Positions 19,166-29,600 of a DNA stretch of 31,759 bases are shown piece by piece. Under the pieces are notes generated by a model that was not told where the DNA came from, searched no databases, and was given only the letters and a program-made list of their open reading frames with translations. Where the stretch lies: positions 1 to 31,759 of IMG/VR virus record IMGVR_UViG_3300030109_003008; one strand, 5' to 3'. Both the position numbers and the translations under genes were made by a program. Every line of letters begins with the position of its first letter. The stretch's first letter is position 1. The DNA comes from a virus.

Positions 19166-22053
19166 TGGCTAGAATACCAATCACTCCACCAGAAAGACCA
19201 GACGTAATCAAAGGCAAAAGACGTAACATGCAGATGAACACAGAGACTGGTAGCAGATTGACACCAAGGAATAATTTTGCATTGCCATACCAAGAAGGCA
19301 ACGCCGCTATCAAGATAGTTGACAACGTTTCAAAACTCGCAAACAACCTAGCGGACAAGCAAACAGTTGATGCCGCTTACGACAGAGGCCTAAGGACACA
19401 ACAGGATTCAGAATCGTACGTTGCAAAACAAGGCACACCTTTTACACTAGCAGGCACGGCTTTCCAGAAAGGTGCCAACGTAGCATACGTCAACAGCAAA
19501 ACAATTGAATTAGGCAGAGAACTAAAACAAATCGCAACTGACAACCCATTGAACAACGACAAGTTCATGACCATGTCAGAAGAATACAAAACAAAATGGA
19601 GTGAAGATTTACCCAGCAATCTACAAGCGGCACTCACAGAAAAATTCAACAGCGAACAGGCAAGATTCAGCACAACCATACAAACTAATTTGAAGATTGA
19701 TGAAAGAAATACACAGATCAACACACACAAAGAAAAATATGGTTTGACCATGCAAAAAATAAAAGGAGCAATTGAAACAGGCAACACTATTGGCCTGCCT
19801 GAATATTTTGCAGAATTGCAATCTGAATTTGAAACATTTGACACCGTATACCAAGTTGGATCAAACAACCAAAATGCCAGAGCACAAATCACACAATTAA
19901 CTATTGCAAAAGCAATACTAGAACAGGAATACAAAAACAGTGACACAGCAGGCAGAATCAAAATAAAAAATCAATTACAGAACGGCACATACACTTTTGG
20001 CGAACTAGGAGAAGAATATGCGTCAGTCATACCAGGCGGTTTCAAATTTGGAGTAAAAGATACAACAGCATTATTATCTGTAATTGACGAAACTGATAAA
20101 GTAATTACAGATGCATTTGCTGATGCAAGAGGCCTAAAAAATGATGCATTGGAAAACACAAACAAAAAAATTGCAGAAGGTAAAACAACAAGGTTTGTTA
20201 CTTTTGCTGAAGGACCAGATGGGTTTGAAAAAACAGTTGTAGAACAACAACAAGATAATATTGATATTGAAGAATTAAAAGAATTACAATACAGTGATAC
20301 TGAGATAGCAGACATTATAGACAAAAGAGCACAAGCAGAAGCAATTGGCGACTACACGTTTAGAGCAACTGTGTTGTCATTGCCACAGTCATCTACACTT
20401 ATCACAGAACTTGAAAACCAATTGACAGAATTAGAATCTTCCAATTTATCAGCGGCAGAAAAAATTAAAGGCAAAGCATTGATCAACAAACAGATACAAG
20501 CAGTAGAGCAAGTTAGAAATCAAAAACGAGAAATATTGAACGACCCAAGCAAAGATATTGCGTCATACGTCATTGACAGTTTAGGTCTGAAACAAGATGA
20601 AAATTTATTCAGCGACGAAGGTTTGAATGCATTCAGGAAAAGAACTGAACAATATTTCAACGTGCCTGTCAGCCTAGTAAACATGATGCCAGTGTCTGTT
20701 GCAAACACAGTTACAGGCAACATACTTGGTAAAACAAACGCTGATGAAATGATAAATGCAGTAGGAAATGCAAAAGCACAATACCCAGAAAATTTTAACA
20801 ACCTTATCAAGAAAGCATCAAGATCAAGTGAAGAACCACAAACAGATGCGTTGTTGGTAGCGGCGGACGTTTTAGACACAGACGAAAACACTGCAAGACT
20901 GATGTTTGATGCCATCAGCCAATATAATGTAAACTTAGAAGCATCAAGCGGAAAACTGCCTGCAGATGTCAATACAAAAGTTGACACATACATCAACAAC
21001 ACAGTAGGCGACATATACAAAGACGGCGGAGCATACTATAATCTTACAGGTGCGGACACAGACCTAGGTCAATCACACCGTGCTATGTATAAGGTGATGT
21101 TTACAAAATATTTTGCACTACACGGTGACGAAGAACAAGCACATAGGTTAACACAAGAACAAATGGACAAAAGTTTTACAACCATTGACATGCCAAACGG
21201 CACACAGGCATTGTTCAGCAACACAATAATAAAAACAGATTCAGACAAGGCACAAATTACAAATCTTGTAGAAGACATGATGAACAATCCTGCAAGATAC
21301 AGCACAATAACAGGTGCACCTGATGGTTATGAAGATTTTGTAAACAACACTGACCAATATCTTTTTGTTTCAAAAAATGGTGGTATACAAGTGTTGGACA
21401 AAAACGGCACACAGATAATGTTTCAAAAACTACCAAGTGGTGCAGATGAATATGTGTATGCTGACATGACAGTTACACCACCAGGATTTAGGAAAGCACC
21501 TGCAGTGTATGAAGATGCAGAAAACACATGGGTGACAACATTAAATCTACAAACAAAAGAGTTTGAAAAAAATTATGATGAACTTGTATTTGTTGAAACT
21601 TATGACGAAACTGGAGACGGTGGATTTCAAAGAACAAAAACAATAAATGAAAAAATGACAGACTATGCAGATCATTACAACAAAACATTGCCATTAGAAG
21701 ATAGGAAAAAATATGTTGATTGGATGGCTGGAGAACTAGATCCAGAACAAAGATACAAACCTGAATTAAAAGCAATTAGTATTGCAATGGTAAATGGTGA
21801 TTTGTTAGATTGGCATTTGGAATGGTTGGGCAACAACATAGAACATTTGCAAAAATTAAGAAATGGATTTGCAAGAAAGAAAATTTTACAAATATACAAA
21901 GATAGCGGACTGTTACAATTACCAAGCAACAACGATGCACCAATCACCATGTCACCGTTGCAATCGTTGACAGTGGTAGTGCGTGACTTGACGTCTGATG
22001 ATTACTTAGAGTTCAGACCTGAACCAACAGAAATTGATCCGCTACAACCATAA
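19165..22053 (+). CDS. Internal virion protein, T7 gp15-like
   Basis: A 962-residue protein, nearly all helical and charged. It starts MARIPITPPERPDVIKGKRR and has long coiled-coil-prone stretches (about residues 100-260 and 330-460). It sits between the gp14-like and gp16-like genes, where T7 encodes gp15 (747 residues), the periplasmic section of the ejection channel. Identity cannot be proved by motif. No lytic transglycosylase motif is seen. Codon use is A-rich, with a sampled stretch at about 35% GC. Confidence 0.7.
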   Translation: MARIPITPPERPDVIKGKRRNMQMNTETGSRLTPRNNFALPYQEGNAAIKIVDNVSKLANNLADKQTVDAAYDRGLRTQQDSESYVAKQGTPFTLAGTAFQKGANVAYVNSKTIELGRELKQIATDNPLNNDKFMTMSEEYKTKWSEDLPSNLQAALTEKFNSEQARFSTTIQTNLKIDERNTQINTHKEKYGLTMQKIKGAIETGNTIGLPEYFAELQSEFETFDTVYQVGSNNQNARAQITQLTIAKAILEQEYKNSDTAGRIKIKNQLQNGTYTFGELGEEYASVIPGGFKFGVKDTTALLSVIDETDKVITDAFADARGLKNDALENTNKKIAEGKTTRFVTFAEGPDGFEKTVVEQQQDNIDIEELKELQYSDTEIADIIDKRAQAEAIGDYTFRATVLSLPQSSTLITELENQLTELESSNLSAAEKIKGKALINKQIQAVEQVRNQKREILNDPSKDIASYVIDSLGLKQDENLFSDEGLNAFRKRTEQYFNVPVSLVNMMPVSVANTVTGNILGKTNADEMINAVGNAKAQYPENFNNLIKKASRSSEEPQTDALLVAADVLDTDENTARLMFDAISQYNVNLEASSGKLPADVNTKVDTYINNTVGDIYKDGGAYYNLTGADTDLGQSHRAMYKVMFTKYFALHGDEEQAHRLTQEQMDKSFTTIDMPNGTQALFSNTIIKTDSDKAQITNLVEDMMNNPARYSTITGAPDGYEDFVNNTDQYLFVSKNGGIQVLDKNGTQIMFQKLPSGADEYVYADMTVTPPGFRKAPAVYEDAENTWVTTLNLQTKEFEKNYDELVFVETYDETGDGGFQRTKTINEKMTDYADHYNKTLPLEDRKKYVDWMAGELDPEQRYKPELKAISIAMVNGDLLDWHLEWLGNNIEHLQKLRNGFARKKILQIYKDSGLLQLPSNNDAPITMSPLQSLTVVVRDLTSDDYLEFRPEPTEIDPLQP

Positions 22054-22062
22054 GGAGCAAAG

Positions 22063-23961
22063 ATGCCAGTAGAAATTACACAAGGCTCTTTACCTGCTAG
22101 AGATAAAACACAAGTAGAAGCAAGAGATACAAGCACATGGGAAAACTTCAAGACAGGTTTTGGTGTTGGTATAAAACAGACTACGGGCAGTTTGGTAACG
22201 GACATACTAGCGGCCAAACGTGCAAAAAGAGAATACGAACAGACAGGTGAGTCTGCGATACCAGAAGATGAATGGAATGAAACAAATGAATTTTTTGTTC
22301 CAGGCGTAGAGTGGGAACCACACATAACAATAGAATTAGCAGAACGTATGCGTGATGCATACGTGGCCAATATGAAATTTGCACAAACACCAGGCATAGC
22401 AAAATGGGGTGGTGCATTGGCTGGCGGATTAGTTGATCCTGTAAACCTTATACCACTAGGCGTTGCTACGCCAGGCAAAGTGTTAACAAGCATGGCCAGA
22501 GTAGGAGCGGCCAACGCCATGTTGGAATTTGGTTTGACTCCTGTGTTAAAAGCAGGTTATGAAGCACGTGGAGAAGAGTTTGGTGCGGATGACGTGTTGA
22601 TGAATATGGGAATAGCATTTGCGGCTGGTGGTGTGCTGTCAGGTGGTGCAAGTGGACTTGGCCTGCTTGTAAAAAGAATGCGAGGCACAAACCTAAACAG
22701 TTACACAACAGCAGATAGGTTGATAGATGAATCATTCAAAAATCAAAGTGAACTATCAATAGATGCAAATCTATCACAGGTCATAAACGGACAAGTTTTG
22801 AAAACATCATCTTACACACCAAGATCAGGTGGCCAAGATTTCATTGGTAATAGAAGACTAGACACAGTTGCGGATGACTTTTTCGTAGACAGTTACGGCA
22901 CGGTGTTTAGAAATGCAGACGAAACTGCAAACGAGACTGTAAGGTTTGGATTCAACACCAACGGTAACATTGTAATCACAGGCAGTCAAGGATTGATTGC
23001 AAAACTGTCAAACAGGATACAACAGATATTACCAGATCAAAACAAAATAGAAATTGTTACAGGCGATGAAATCACACGTTTGACTAACAAACAAGATTTT
23101 GTAAATTGGTCAAAAGAAGCAAAAAGATTTTACACAGGCAAAGATAATTTTAGTGATGATATTGATCAAGTGTTCTTTGCAGAGAACAGCGACGGCAGTA
23201 TCAAGATTGAGATAGATCCAAAAACAAACAAGAAAACTGCTTTCAGGACATTGAATAAAAAACAATTGAAGAAAGACAGAGACGTAACAACATTACCATC
23301 AGATGAACAGTTAGAAAGTTTAGGATTGGTATTGGAAGGCAACAGGATAATTGACACTGGTGACAGCAACATACAGGCAATAAAAGAAGCACCTAAACGG
23401 TTACAAGCACAAGCAAGAAAACAACAAATATTAGAAAATTTTGAAAACATACAAGTCACAGAAAGATTGAACGATGTAGAGTATGACAACCTTATAAGAC
23501 AACTAGGCAAAACACTAGACACCACAGACATAGAAAGGGTGCCTACAGCAAGAGATGTAGACGCTGACGATAATGCAAGGATAGCCAGACAAGAAGAAAT
23601 TGAAAACACAAAGTTTGACCAGAACATGAAAAACAATCAACCAGTAGAAGGCGAACTAAAAAATACATCCGCCGTGGTGCAAGAGACAGCACGTAATCCG
23701 CAAAAATATGTGTATGGTAGAGTTAAGGATCTAGGTTTGTTTGACAACAGAGATATTGCATTGACCAAATACGGTATTGAATTGGATGACGTAAATCAAA
23801 CGGTGATTGTTAGAGATGAACCAGCAAACGCTTCAGAGTTAGTAAAAACTATGAGACGACAGGTAAAAGAAAAAATAGAAAGAGCAGAACAAGAATACAC
23901 AAGAGTAGAAGGCGAGAAAGCCACTGCTAGATGTGCCGCAGGGAAAGGACTAGGTGAATAA
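22063..23961 (+). CDS. Internal virion protein, N-terminal gp16-like part
   Basis: A 632-residue protein with good ribosome site AAGGAG. The segment GALAGGLVDPVNLIPLGVATPGKVLTSMARVGAANAMLEFGLTPVLKAG (about 114-162), followed by GIAFAAGGVLSGGASGLGLLVKR, has the hydrophobic membrane-active look of the central part of gp16-type ejection proteins. The second half is charged and helical. T7 gp16 (1318 residues) starts with a lytic transglycosylase domain; I see no such domain here. It ends in a TAATG overlap with the next large gene, so gp16 function may be split across two genes (632 + 892). Confidence 0.65.
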   Translation: MPVEITQGSLPARDKTQVEARDTSTWENFKTGFGVGIKQTTGSLVTDILAAKRAKREYEQTGESAIPEDEWNETNEFFVPGVEWEPHITIELAERMRDAYVANMKFAQTPGIAKWGGALAGGLVDPVNLIPLGVATPGKVLTSMARVGAANAMLEFGLTPVLKAGYEARGEEFGADDVLMNMGIAFAAGGVLSGGASGLGLLVKRMRGTNLNSYTTADRLIDESFKNQSELSIDANLSQVINGQVLKTSSYTPRSGGQDFIGNRRLDTVADDFFVDSYGTVFRNADETANETVRFGFNTNGNIVITGSQGLIAKLSNRIQQILPDQNKIEIVTGDEITRLTNKQDFVNWSKEAKRFYTGKDNFSDDIDQVFFAENSDGSIKIEIDPKTNKKTAFRTLNKKQLKKDRDVTTLPSDEQLESLGLVLEGNRIIDTGDSNIQAIKEAPKRLQAQARKQQILENFENIQVTERLNDVEYDNLIRQLGKTLDTTDIERVPTARDVDADDNARIARQEEIENTKFDQNMKNNQPVEGELKNTSAVVQETARNPQKYVYGRVKDLGLFDNRDIALTKYGIELDDVNQTVIVRDEPANASELVKTMRRQVKEKIERAEQEYTRVEGEKATARCAAGKGLGE

Positions 23962-26639
23962 TGAGTTGGAAAGACTGTGCAAAACAATACATAGAAAAGA
24001 CTGGTAAAAAATTAACAGATTCTGAAATAGAAGTTTTAAGAACGCAATACGGCAAAGCACTGTTGGAATCTGTCAAGCAAGGCAAGAAGTTAGACAGCGT
24101 GGTAGGCAACTATGCTGACGGCACACAAAAAACTTTTGTAGATGATTTCTTTGACAAGATATTGCAAAACAAAATACTGGCTGAAGGACAACAATTGAAT
24201 GCTGATCTAAAAACTACTTCAAAGTTAGTAGATTTTGAAGATAAGGTAGCCTTCACTGCAAACGAAATCAAAACCAGAGAACCAAATGTGACAGATGTTG
24301 AAGCACAAGGACGTGCATTGATAGGATCAATTATCACGACCAATGACACCACAGGACACCTGCCTTTAGATTTCTTACAAAGAAGTGAAATATCAAACCT
24401 TTTAGGAGATTATGATGGAAGGATCAGTCGTGTGTTTCCAGAGGATTTTGATTATGACGGATTTATAAAAAACAAAGACAACGCAAAAAAAATATATTCT
24501 GAACTATTTGAAATGGAAAAACGTTACGCCAAGACAGGATCAGTTTCTGAAAATGTAAAATCAATCACAGGTGATTTGAACGCATTTAAGATTGCAGAAG
24601 CAGTGTTCATGGAGGTGACACACAAGGGCAAAAGAATATTAGATAGATTAGGCAAAGTGGCACGATTCAATAGATTAGGTTTGAAAATAAGATACAATAG
24701 ATTAAAAGTTACCAAGATGGGTAGCAAAAGATTTGTTGACGAGGTTGCGCCACGATTGGATGAATCAGTGCATGGTGATTTGTATTCAAGGCAAAAAATT
24801 GCACAAGAATTGTATGAACAACTAGCGGATCCGTCAGGCGATTGGAGGACTGCTGGTGTGAAAACATTTGACGATGCAAATCAATTTTTCAAAGCAGGCG
24901 AAAAGGACAGAGGATTATTGGTATACAAAGATGGTGAATCATTTGGAGAACTTATTAGTCAGTTCAGTGACGATGTAACTTTTAGATCTCAATTGGCCAC
25001 ACACATAACAGAGACAGGCAAAACAATAGCAAAAACAAAAATGTTTGGCCCATCAGACGGTGATGCCGCAGAAACATTAAGAAAACTTTTAAAAAATCAA
25101 GAAAATAATGCAAGTAATCCTGTGTTGAAAGCACAACTAGGAGCAGTGCAAAGTTATTTAGAAGACGTTTACAATCCTAGAATTAGAGAAAACACAGGTC
25201 AGATGAACATAAGCAGTACCTTAAGGAATTTACAGGCCGCGGCCAAACTAGGTAGTGCAGTGATTACAGCAATTTTAGATATACCAACGTTTATAGTAAC
25301 TGGTAAAAGATTGTTCAATCTTCCAATAATGGATCTGATTGCACAGGCAACTAACACATTACCGTTTAGGGGATCACCTGTAGAACAACGTAATTTTGCA
25401 AGATATGTTTTAGAAATACAAGAAAGTTACATGGATGACATAAGATCAAGATTTTTTGCAGGCGATGGTATTAACAACACTGGTATCATACAACGAGGCG
25501 CTAGTGGATTTGCTACAGGAATATTCAAATTATCAGGTCTCAATTGGTGGACAAGAACATTGCAATCCAGTGCCGCTGGTGTGTATTCAAAACACCTAGG
25601 CGAATTAATATCAAGCAGGACTGTGTGGGCAAACCTAGGTAAAGATTTTAAATTTCAATTGAACAAATTTGGCATCACGGAACAGGATTGGAACGTGTTG
25701 TTAAAGAACAGTAACAACATCCTAGACGGCAGAGGTAGATTGGACATGTATAAACTAGGCAACATTACAGAAGTGCAATTGGAAACAGGTGCAACCGTGC
25801 GTAACAAAATTACCGCCGCTGTTGCAGATGCTGTAGACACAATGGTCATGAAGCCAAGTGAATTTGATAAAATGTCAGCGGCATTCTTTCAAGCACCTGA
25901 AGGTTTTGCTGGTTCAATATTCAGAGTATTGACACAATTCAAAGCACACCCAATCAGTTACACAAGGAAAACGCTTTGGAGATCAAAAAAACAAAAAAGT
26001 GCTCTACAAGGCAAAGATGCAACATTCTTAAATGCAGAAACTATACAAGACGTCAGTTTCTTAATGGCATCATTGACAATGACAGGCGCAGTTGTAATTC
26101 AATTAAAAGAATTCATAGCAGGTAGAAATCCTTACAAAGCAGACAACCCTGAATTATACGTCCGTGCGTTTAGAGAAGGTGGTGGTTTTGGTTTGTTACA
26201 GGATCTGTTTATGCAGACAGGTGGCACAGAATTATTAGAACAAATTTTTGCAGACAAGAAAGTTAGATTTCCAACTTCAGGACAGATTGCAGAAAACCAC
26301 ATAGGACCGTTGTTAGGTGATGCATTAAAAATCATGGCCACTGGTTTTGGTGTTGGCAAAGGTGCAATATTACAAGCAAAAGGCCTTGACGACGGTGAGT
26401 TCTTGAATAAAAGATTATTAGACACAACAAAAATGATTGGCGGCTACACAGGTCTTCAAAGACTATGGTGGACAAAAATGCTTTACAGAAAATACGTTAC
26501 AGAATACCTAACAGAAATGATGGATCCTGCTGGTTATAGGCGTAGAGAAAGAAAGGCAAAACGAGACGCCATAAACGCAAGATACGGAAATAGACAAAAC
26601 AACATCCTGTTTGACAAGTTGCTACCAGATACGGATTAA
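23961..26639 (+). CDS. Internal virion protein, C-terminal gp16-like part
   Basis: An 892-residue protein, starting MSWKDCAKQYIEKTGKKLTDSEIEVLRTQYGKALLESV. The C-terminal half resembles the end of T7 gp16: PSEFDKMSAAFFQAPEGFAGSIFRVLTQFKAHPISYTRKTLW (about 632-673) and GLQRLWWTKMLYRKYVTEYLTEMMDPAGYRRRERK. Several hydrophobic helices around 430-520 and 690-720 could insert in the host inner membrane. It is coupled to the preceding gene. This protein probably completes the channel through which DNA enters the cell. Confidence 0.7.
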   Translation: MSWKDCAKQYIEKTGKKLTDSEIEVLRTQYGKALLESVKQGKKLDSVVGNYADGTQKTFVDDFFDKILQNKILAEGQQLNADLKTTSKLVDFEDKVAFTANEIKTREPNVTDVEAQGRALIGSIITTNDTTGHLPLDFLQRSEISNLLGDYDGRISRVFPEDFDYDGFIKNKDNAKKIYSELFEMEKRYAKTGSVSENVKSITGDLNAFKIAEAVFMEVTHKGKRILDRLGKVARFNRLGLKIRYNRLKVTKMGSKRFVDEVAPRLDESVHGDLYSRQKIAQELYEQLADPSGDWRTAGVKTFDDANQFFKAGEKDRGLLVYKDGESFGELISQFSDDVTFRSQLATHITETGKTIAKTKMFGPSDGDAAETLRKLLKNQENNASNPVLKAQLGAVQSYLEDVYNPRIRENTGQMNISSTLRNLQAAAKLGSAVITAILDIPTFIVTGKRLFNLPIMDLIAQATNTLPFRGSPVEQRNFARYVLEIQESYMDDIRSRFFAGDGINNTGIIQRGASGFATGIFKLSGLNWWTRTLQSSAAGVYSKHLGELISSRTVWANLGKDFKFQLNKFGITEQDWNVLLKNSNNILDGRGRLDMYKLGNITEVQLETGATVRNKITAAVADAVDTMVMKPSEFDKMSAAFFQAPEGFAGSIFRVLTQFKAHPISYTRKTLWRSKKQKSALQGKDATFLNAETIQDVSFLMASLTMTGAVVIQLKEFIAGRNPYKADNPELYVRAFREGGGFGLLQDLFMQTGGTELLEQIFADKKVRFPTSGQIAENHIGPLLGDALKIMATGFGVGKGAILQAKGLDDGEFLNKRLLDTTKMIGGYTGLQRLWWTKMLYRKYVTEYLTEMMDPAGYRRRERKAKRDAINARYGNRQNNILFDKLLPDTD

Positions 26640-26643
26640 ACAA

Positions 26644-26650
26644 ATAAATA
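26644..26650 (+). promoter_or_regulatory. Late-promoter-like ATAAATA before tail fibre gene
   Basis: AACAAATAAATAACAAGGAG lies in the 30-base gap after the gp16-like gene; ATG 26670 follows 19 bases later. It separates control of the fibre and receptor-binding genes from the core genes. Confidence 0.5.
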
Positions 26651-26669
26651 ACAAGGAGTTTAAATTTAT

Positions 26670-29600
26670 ATGACAACTAGCACTACAACACCGAGAATAG
26701 CCTACACAGCAGACGGATCTACAGCATCTTTCACGTTTAATTTTGAGATAGCGGATAGTTCAAGTATTGCAGTATATGAAGGTTCTACAAAGAAAACATT
26801 AACTACGCACTATTCTGTTAACTTTGATTCAGGCACATCAGGAACAGGTGCAATCGTTTTTGTATCAGCACCCAGCGCCAGCACAACAGTAACGTTGGTA
26901 AGGGACACAAACCTAGCAAGAACAACAGACTTTACACAGTCAGGTGCTTTCTTGGCAAACACGGTCAACGCAGAACTAGACAGGTTATCACAGGCAGTTA
27001 TAGATGCAACAGACAAAATTGAAAACCACGCACTTTCAGCCGCAGAACCACACACAGACACAGCAACACTAACAATACCTTCAGCATCATCTAGAGCAGG
27101 CAAAGTATTAAGTTTTGACGGTGATGGTAATGTTTCTGCCACAGATAGTGGTTCAGGAACAGTTTCTAGCATAGTAGCAGGCACAGGATTGAGTGGTGGC
27201 ACTATCACATCATCAGGCACGATAGCAATTGACTCAACAGTTGCAACATTGACAGGTTCACAGACACTTACAAACAAAACACTCACATCACCTGTGATTG
27301 ACACAGGTGTATCAGGCACAGCAATAAAAGATGAAGACGATATGTCTTCAAACAGTGCAACAGCACTAGCAACACAACAATCTATCAAAGCGTTTGTAGA
27401 TAACCAAACACTATCGCTGATTGACGAAGATGACATGTCAACAAACTCCAACACACGACCACCTTCGCAACAGAGTGTTAAAGCATATGCTGACACAAAA
27501 GCAGAACTTACTGGATCTACAAACAACACAATTACGACAGTAACTGGTGCCCACGCAATACAAGGCGAAGCAAATTTAACATTTGACGGTAGCACACTAG
27601 CAGTCACTGGAGCGGCCACTGTGTCAACAACACTAGGCGTAACAGGTGCATCAACGTTGGACGGTGTCACAGTAACAGACAACACCATATCAACAAATGC
27701 CTCAAACGCAGACCTAGAGTTGACAGGTAACAGTTCAGGCTCAGTAACAATTAACGGATTAAAATTTCCAACATCAGATGGCACTGCAAATCATGTATTA
27801 AAAACAGATGGTAGTGGTAATTTAAGTTTCACAGAAAACACAGGTGCATCAACTGGAGATCTTACTTTCTCAGGTTCAACAATTAGTTCACCTTCAAACG
27901 CAGACGTAACTTTAGATCCATCAGGATCAGGAAGCATAGTCTTGAATGCCAACACTAGCGTAACAGGATCAGTCACTGCAACAACTAGCATTGAAAACGA
28001 TGCAATTAGAATTACAGACAACACCATCGTTGGATTGAGAAGCAATGAAAACCTAATACTAGATCCAGCGGGCACAGGTGTTATACAAGTTAACAGCAAC
28101 ATAGATCTAAACAGTCTTAAAATTACAGGTGGATCAACAGCGGCACCAAGTGCTGACGGTGACCTAGCAAACAAGAAATATGTTGATGATTCAATAGGAT
28201 CAATTAACACAGCACAAATTAACACAGGCACTAACAGAGTAATCACAGATAGCAACAGTGTCAAAATACAAATTGCAAATGGTGACGAAATCACGGTCAC
28301 AGATGACCACGTAAGGATACACGGTGATTTGACTGTTGACGGAACAACAACAACTGTCAACACAACAAACACAAGTATTGAAGACCCAATATTAGAGTTG
28401 AGCAGAAACAATTCAGGACCAGCAGATATTGATGCAGGTATAATGATCAACAGAGGCGCGGCAAATAATGCGGCGATCTACTGGAACGAAGGTGATGATG
28501 TATTCAAAGCAGTTACAACAACATCAGCAGGCAACGCCACGTCTATCACAGACACAGCGTTTGCTGACTTCCAAGTAAAAGATTTAACAGCGGCAAGTTT
28601 AACACTTACTACAGATTTATCAGTAGCCAACGGTGGAACAGGTGCTTCAAGTCTTACAGACAATTCTGTATTGACAGGAACAGGCACATCGCCAATCACG
28701 GCAGAAGGTAATCTTACTTTCAATGGTTCAACACTAGCAGTAACAGGTGCCGCAACAATATCAACTACATTGGGTGTCACAGGTGCATCTACACTGGATG
28801 GTGTAACGATCACGGACAACACAATTTCTACAAATGCCTCAAATGCAAATTTAGAAATAAATGCAAACGGTTCAGGAACCGTAAACCTAGAAAATTTAAA
28901 AATAGGCACGGGCGGTGCAACAGTCACGAGCATATTAGACGAAGACACGCTGTCATCAAACAGTGCCACAGGACTAGCCACACAGCAATCTATCAAGGCG
29001 TACGTTGACACGGAAGTGGCGGCTGTTCCAACACCATCATTAATAACAGCAGGCAATTCAAACGTCACTGTTGCAGATTCAGGCACAGGTTCAATCACAG
29101 TCACAGCAGACGGTAACACGGTAGCAGGATTCACTGATGCCGCTGGTTTGACCATGAGCAAAAATATTGCAATGGGCGGTTTCCAGATCACGGGCATTGA
29201 CACATCAAGTTTCCCATCAGCGGATGGAGATGTTGCAACTAAGAAATACGTTGATGACAACGCAGGATCAAATGCAGTAACGGCGTTGAACAACGCAACA
29301 GCAAATGAACTTGTAACAGTTGGGGCAACCACAACAGAATTAGACGCTGAAGCAAATGCAACTTTTGATGGTTCAACACTTGCAATCACAGGCAACATAA
29401 CAGCGACAACATCAATAGCCAACGACGCTATCACCATAGACGACAACGGTATCACAGCATCAAGATCAAACGACAACTTGAACTTGAGTGCAAACGGCAC
29501 TGGTGCAGTGGTGATGTCTGGTTCAGGCGGTGCATATGCACCATCAAATAACACTAAAAACATTATGTTTCACTCAAACCTATCACAAGCATTTGGTACT

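Noticed and set aside
19377-21305. Minus-strand frames opposite the gp15-like gene
   Set aside because: Antisense shadows rich in Ser, Leu and Cys with no start signals; the plus-strand gene is continuous.
26810-29563. Long minus-strand frames (324, 219 and 361 codons) opposite the tail fibre
   Set aside because: They are shadows of the repetitive, codon-biased fibre gene. No ribosome sites, and the products are low-complexity V/S/P/A strings that mirror the fibre codons.
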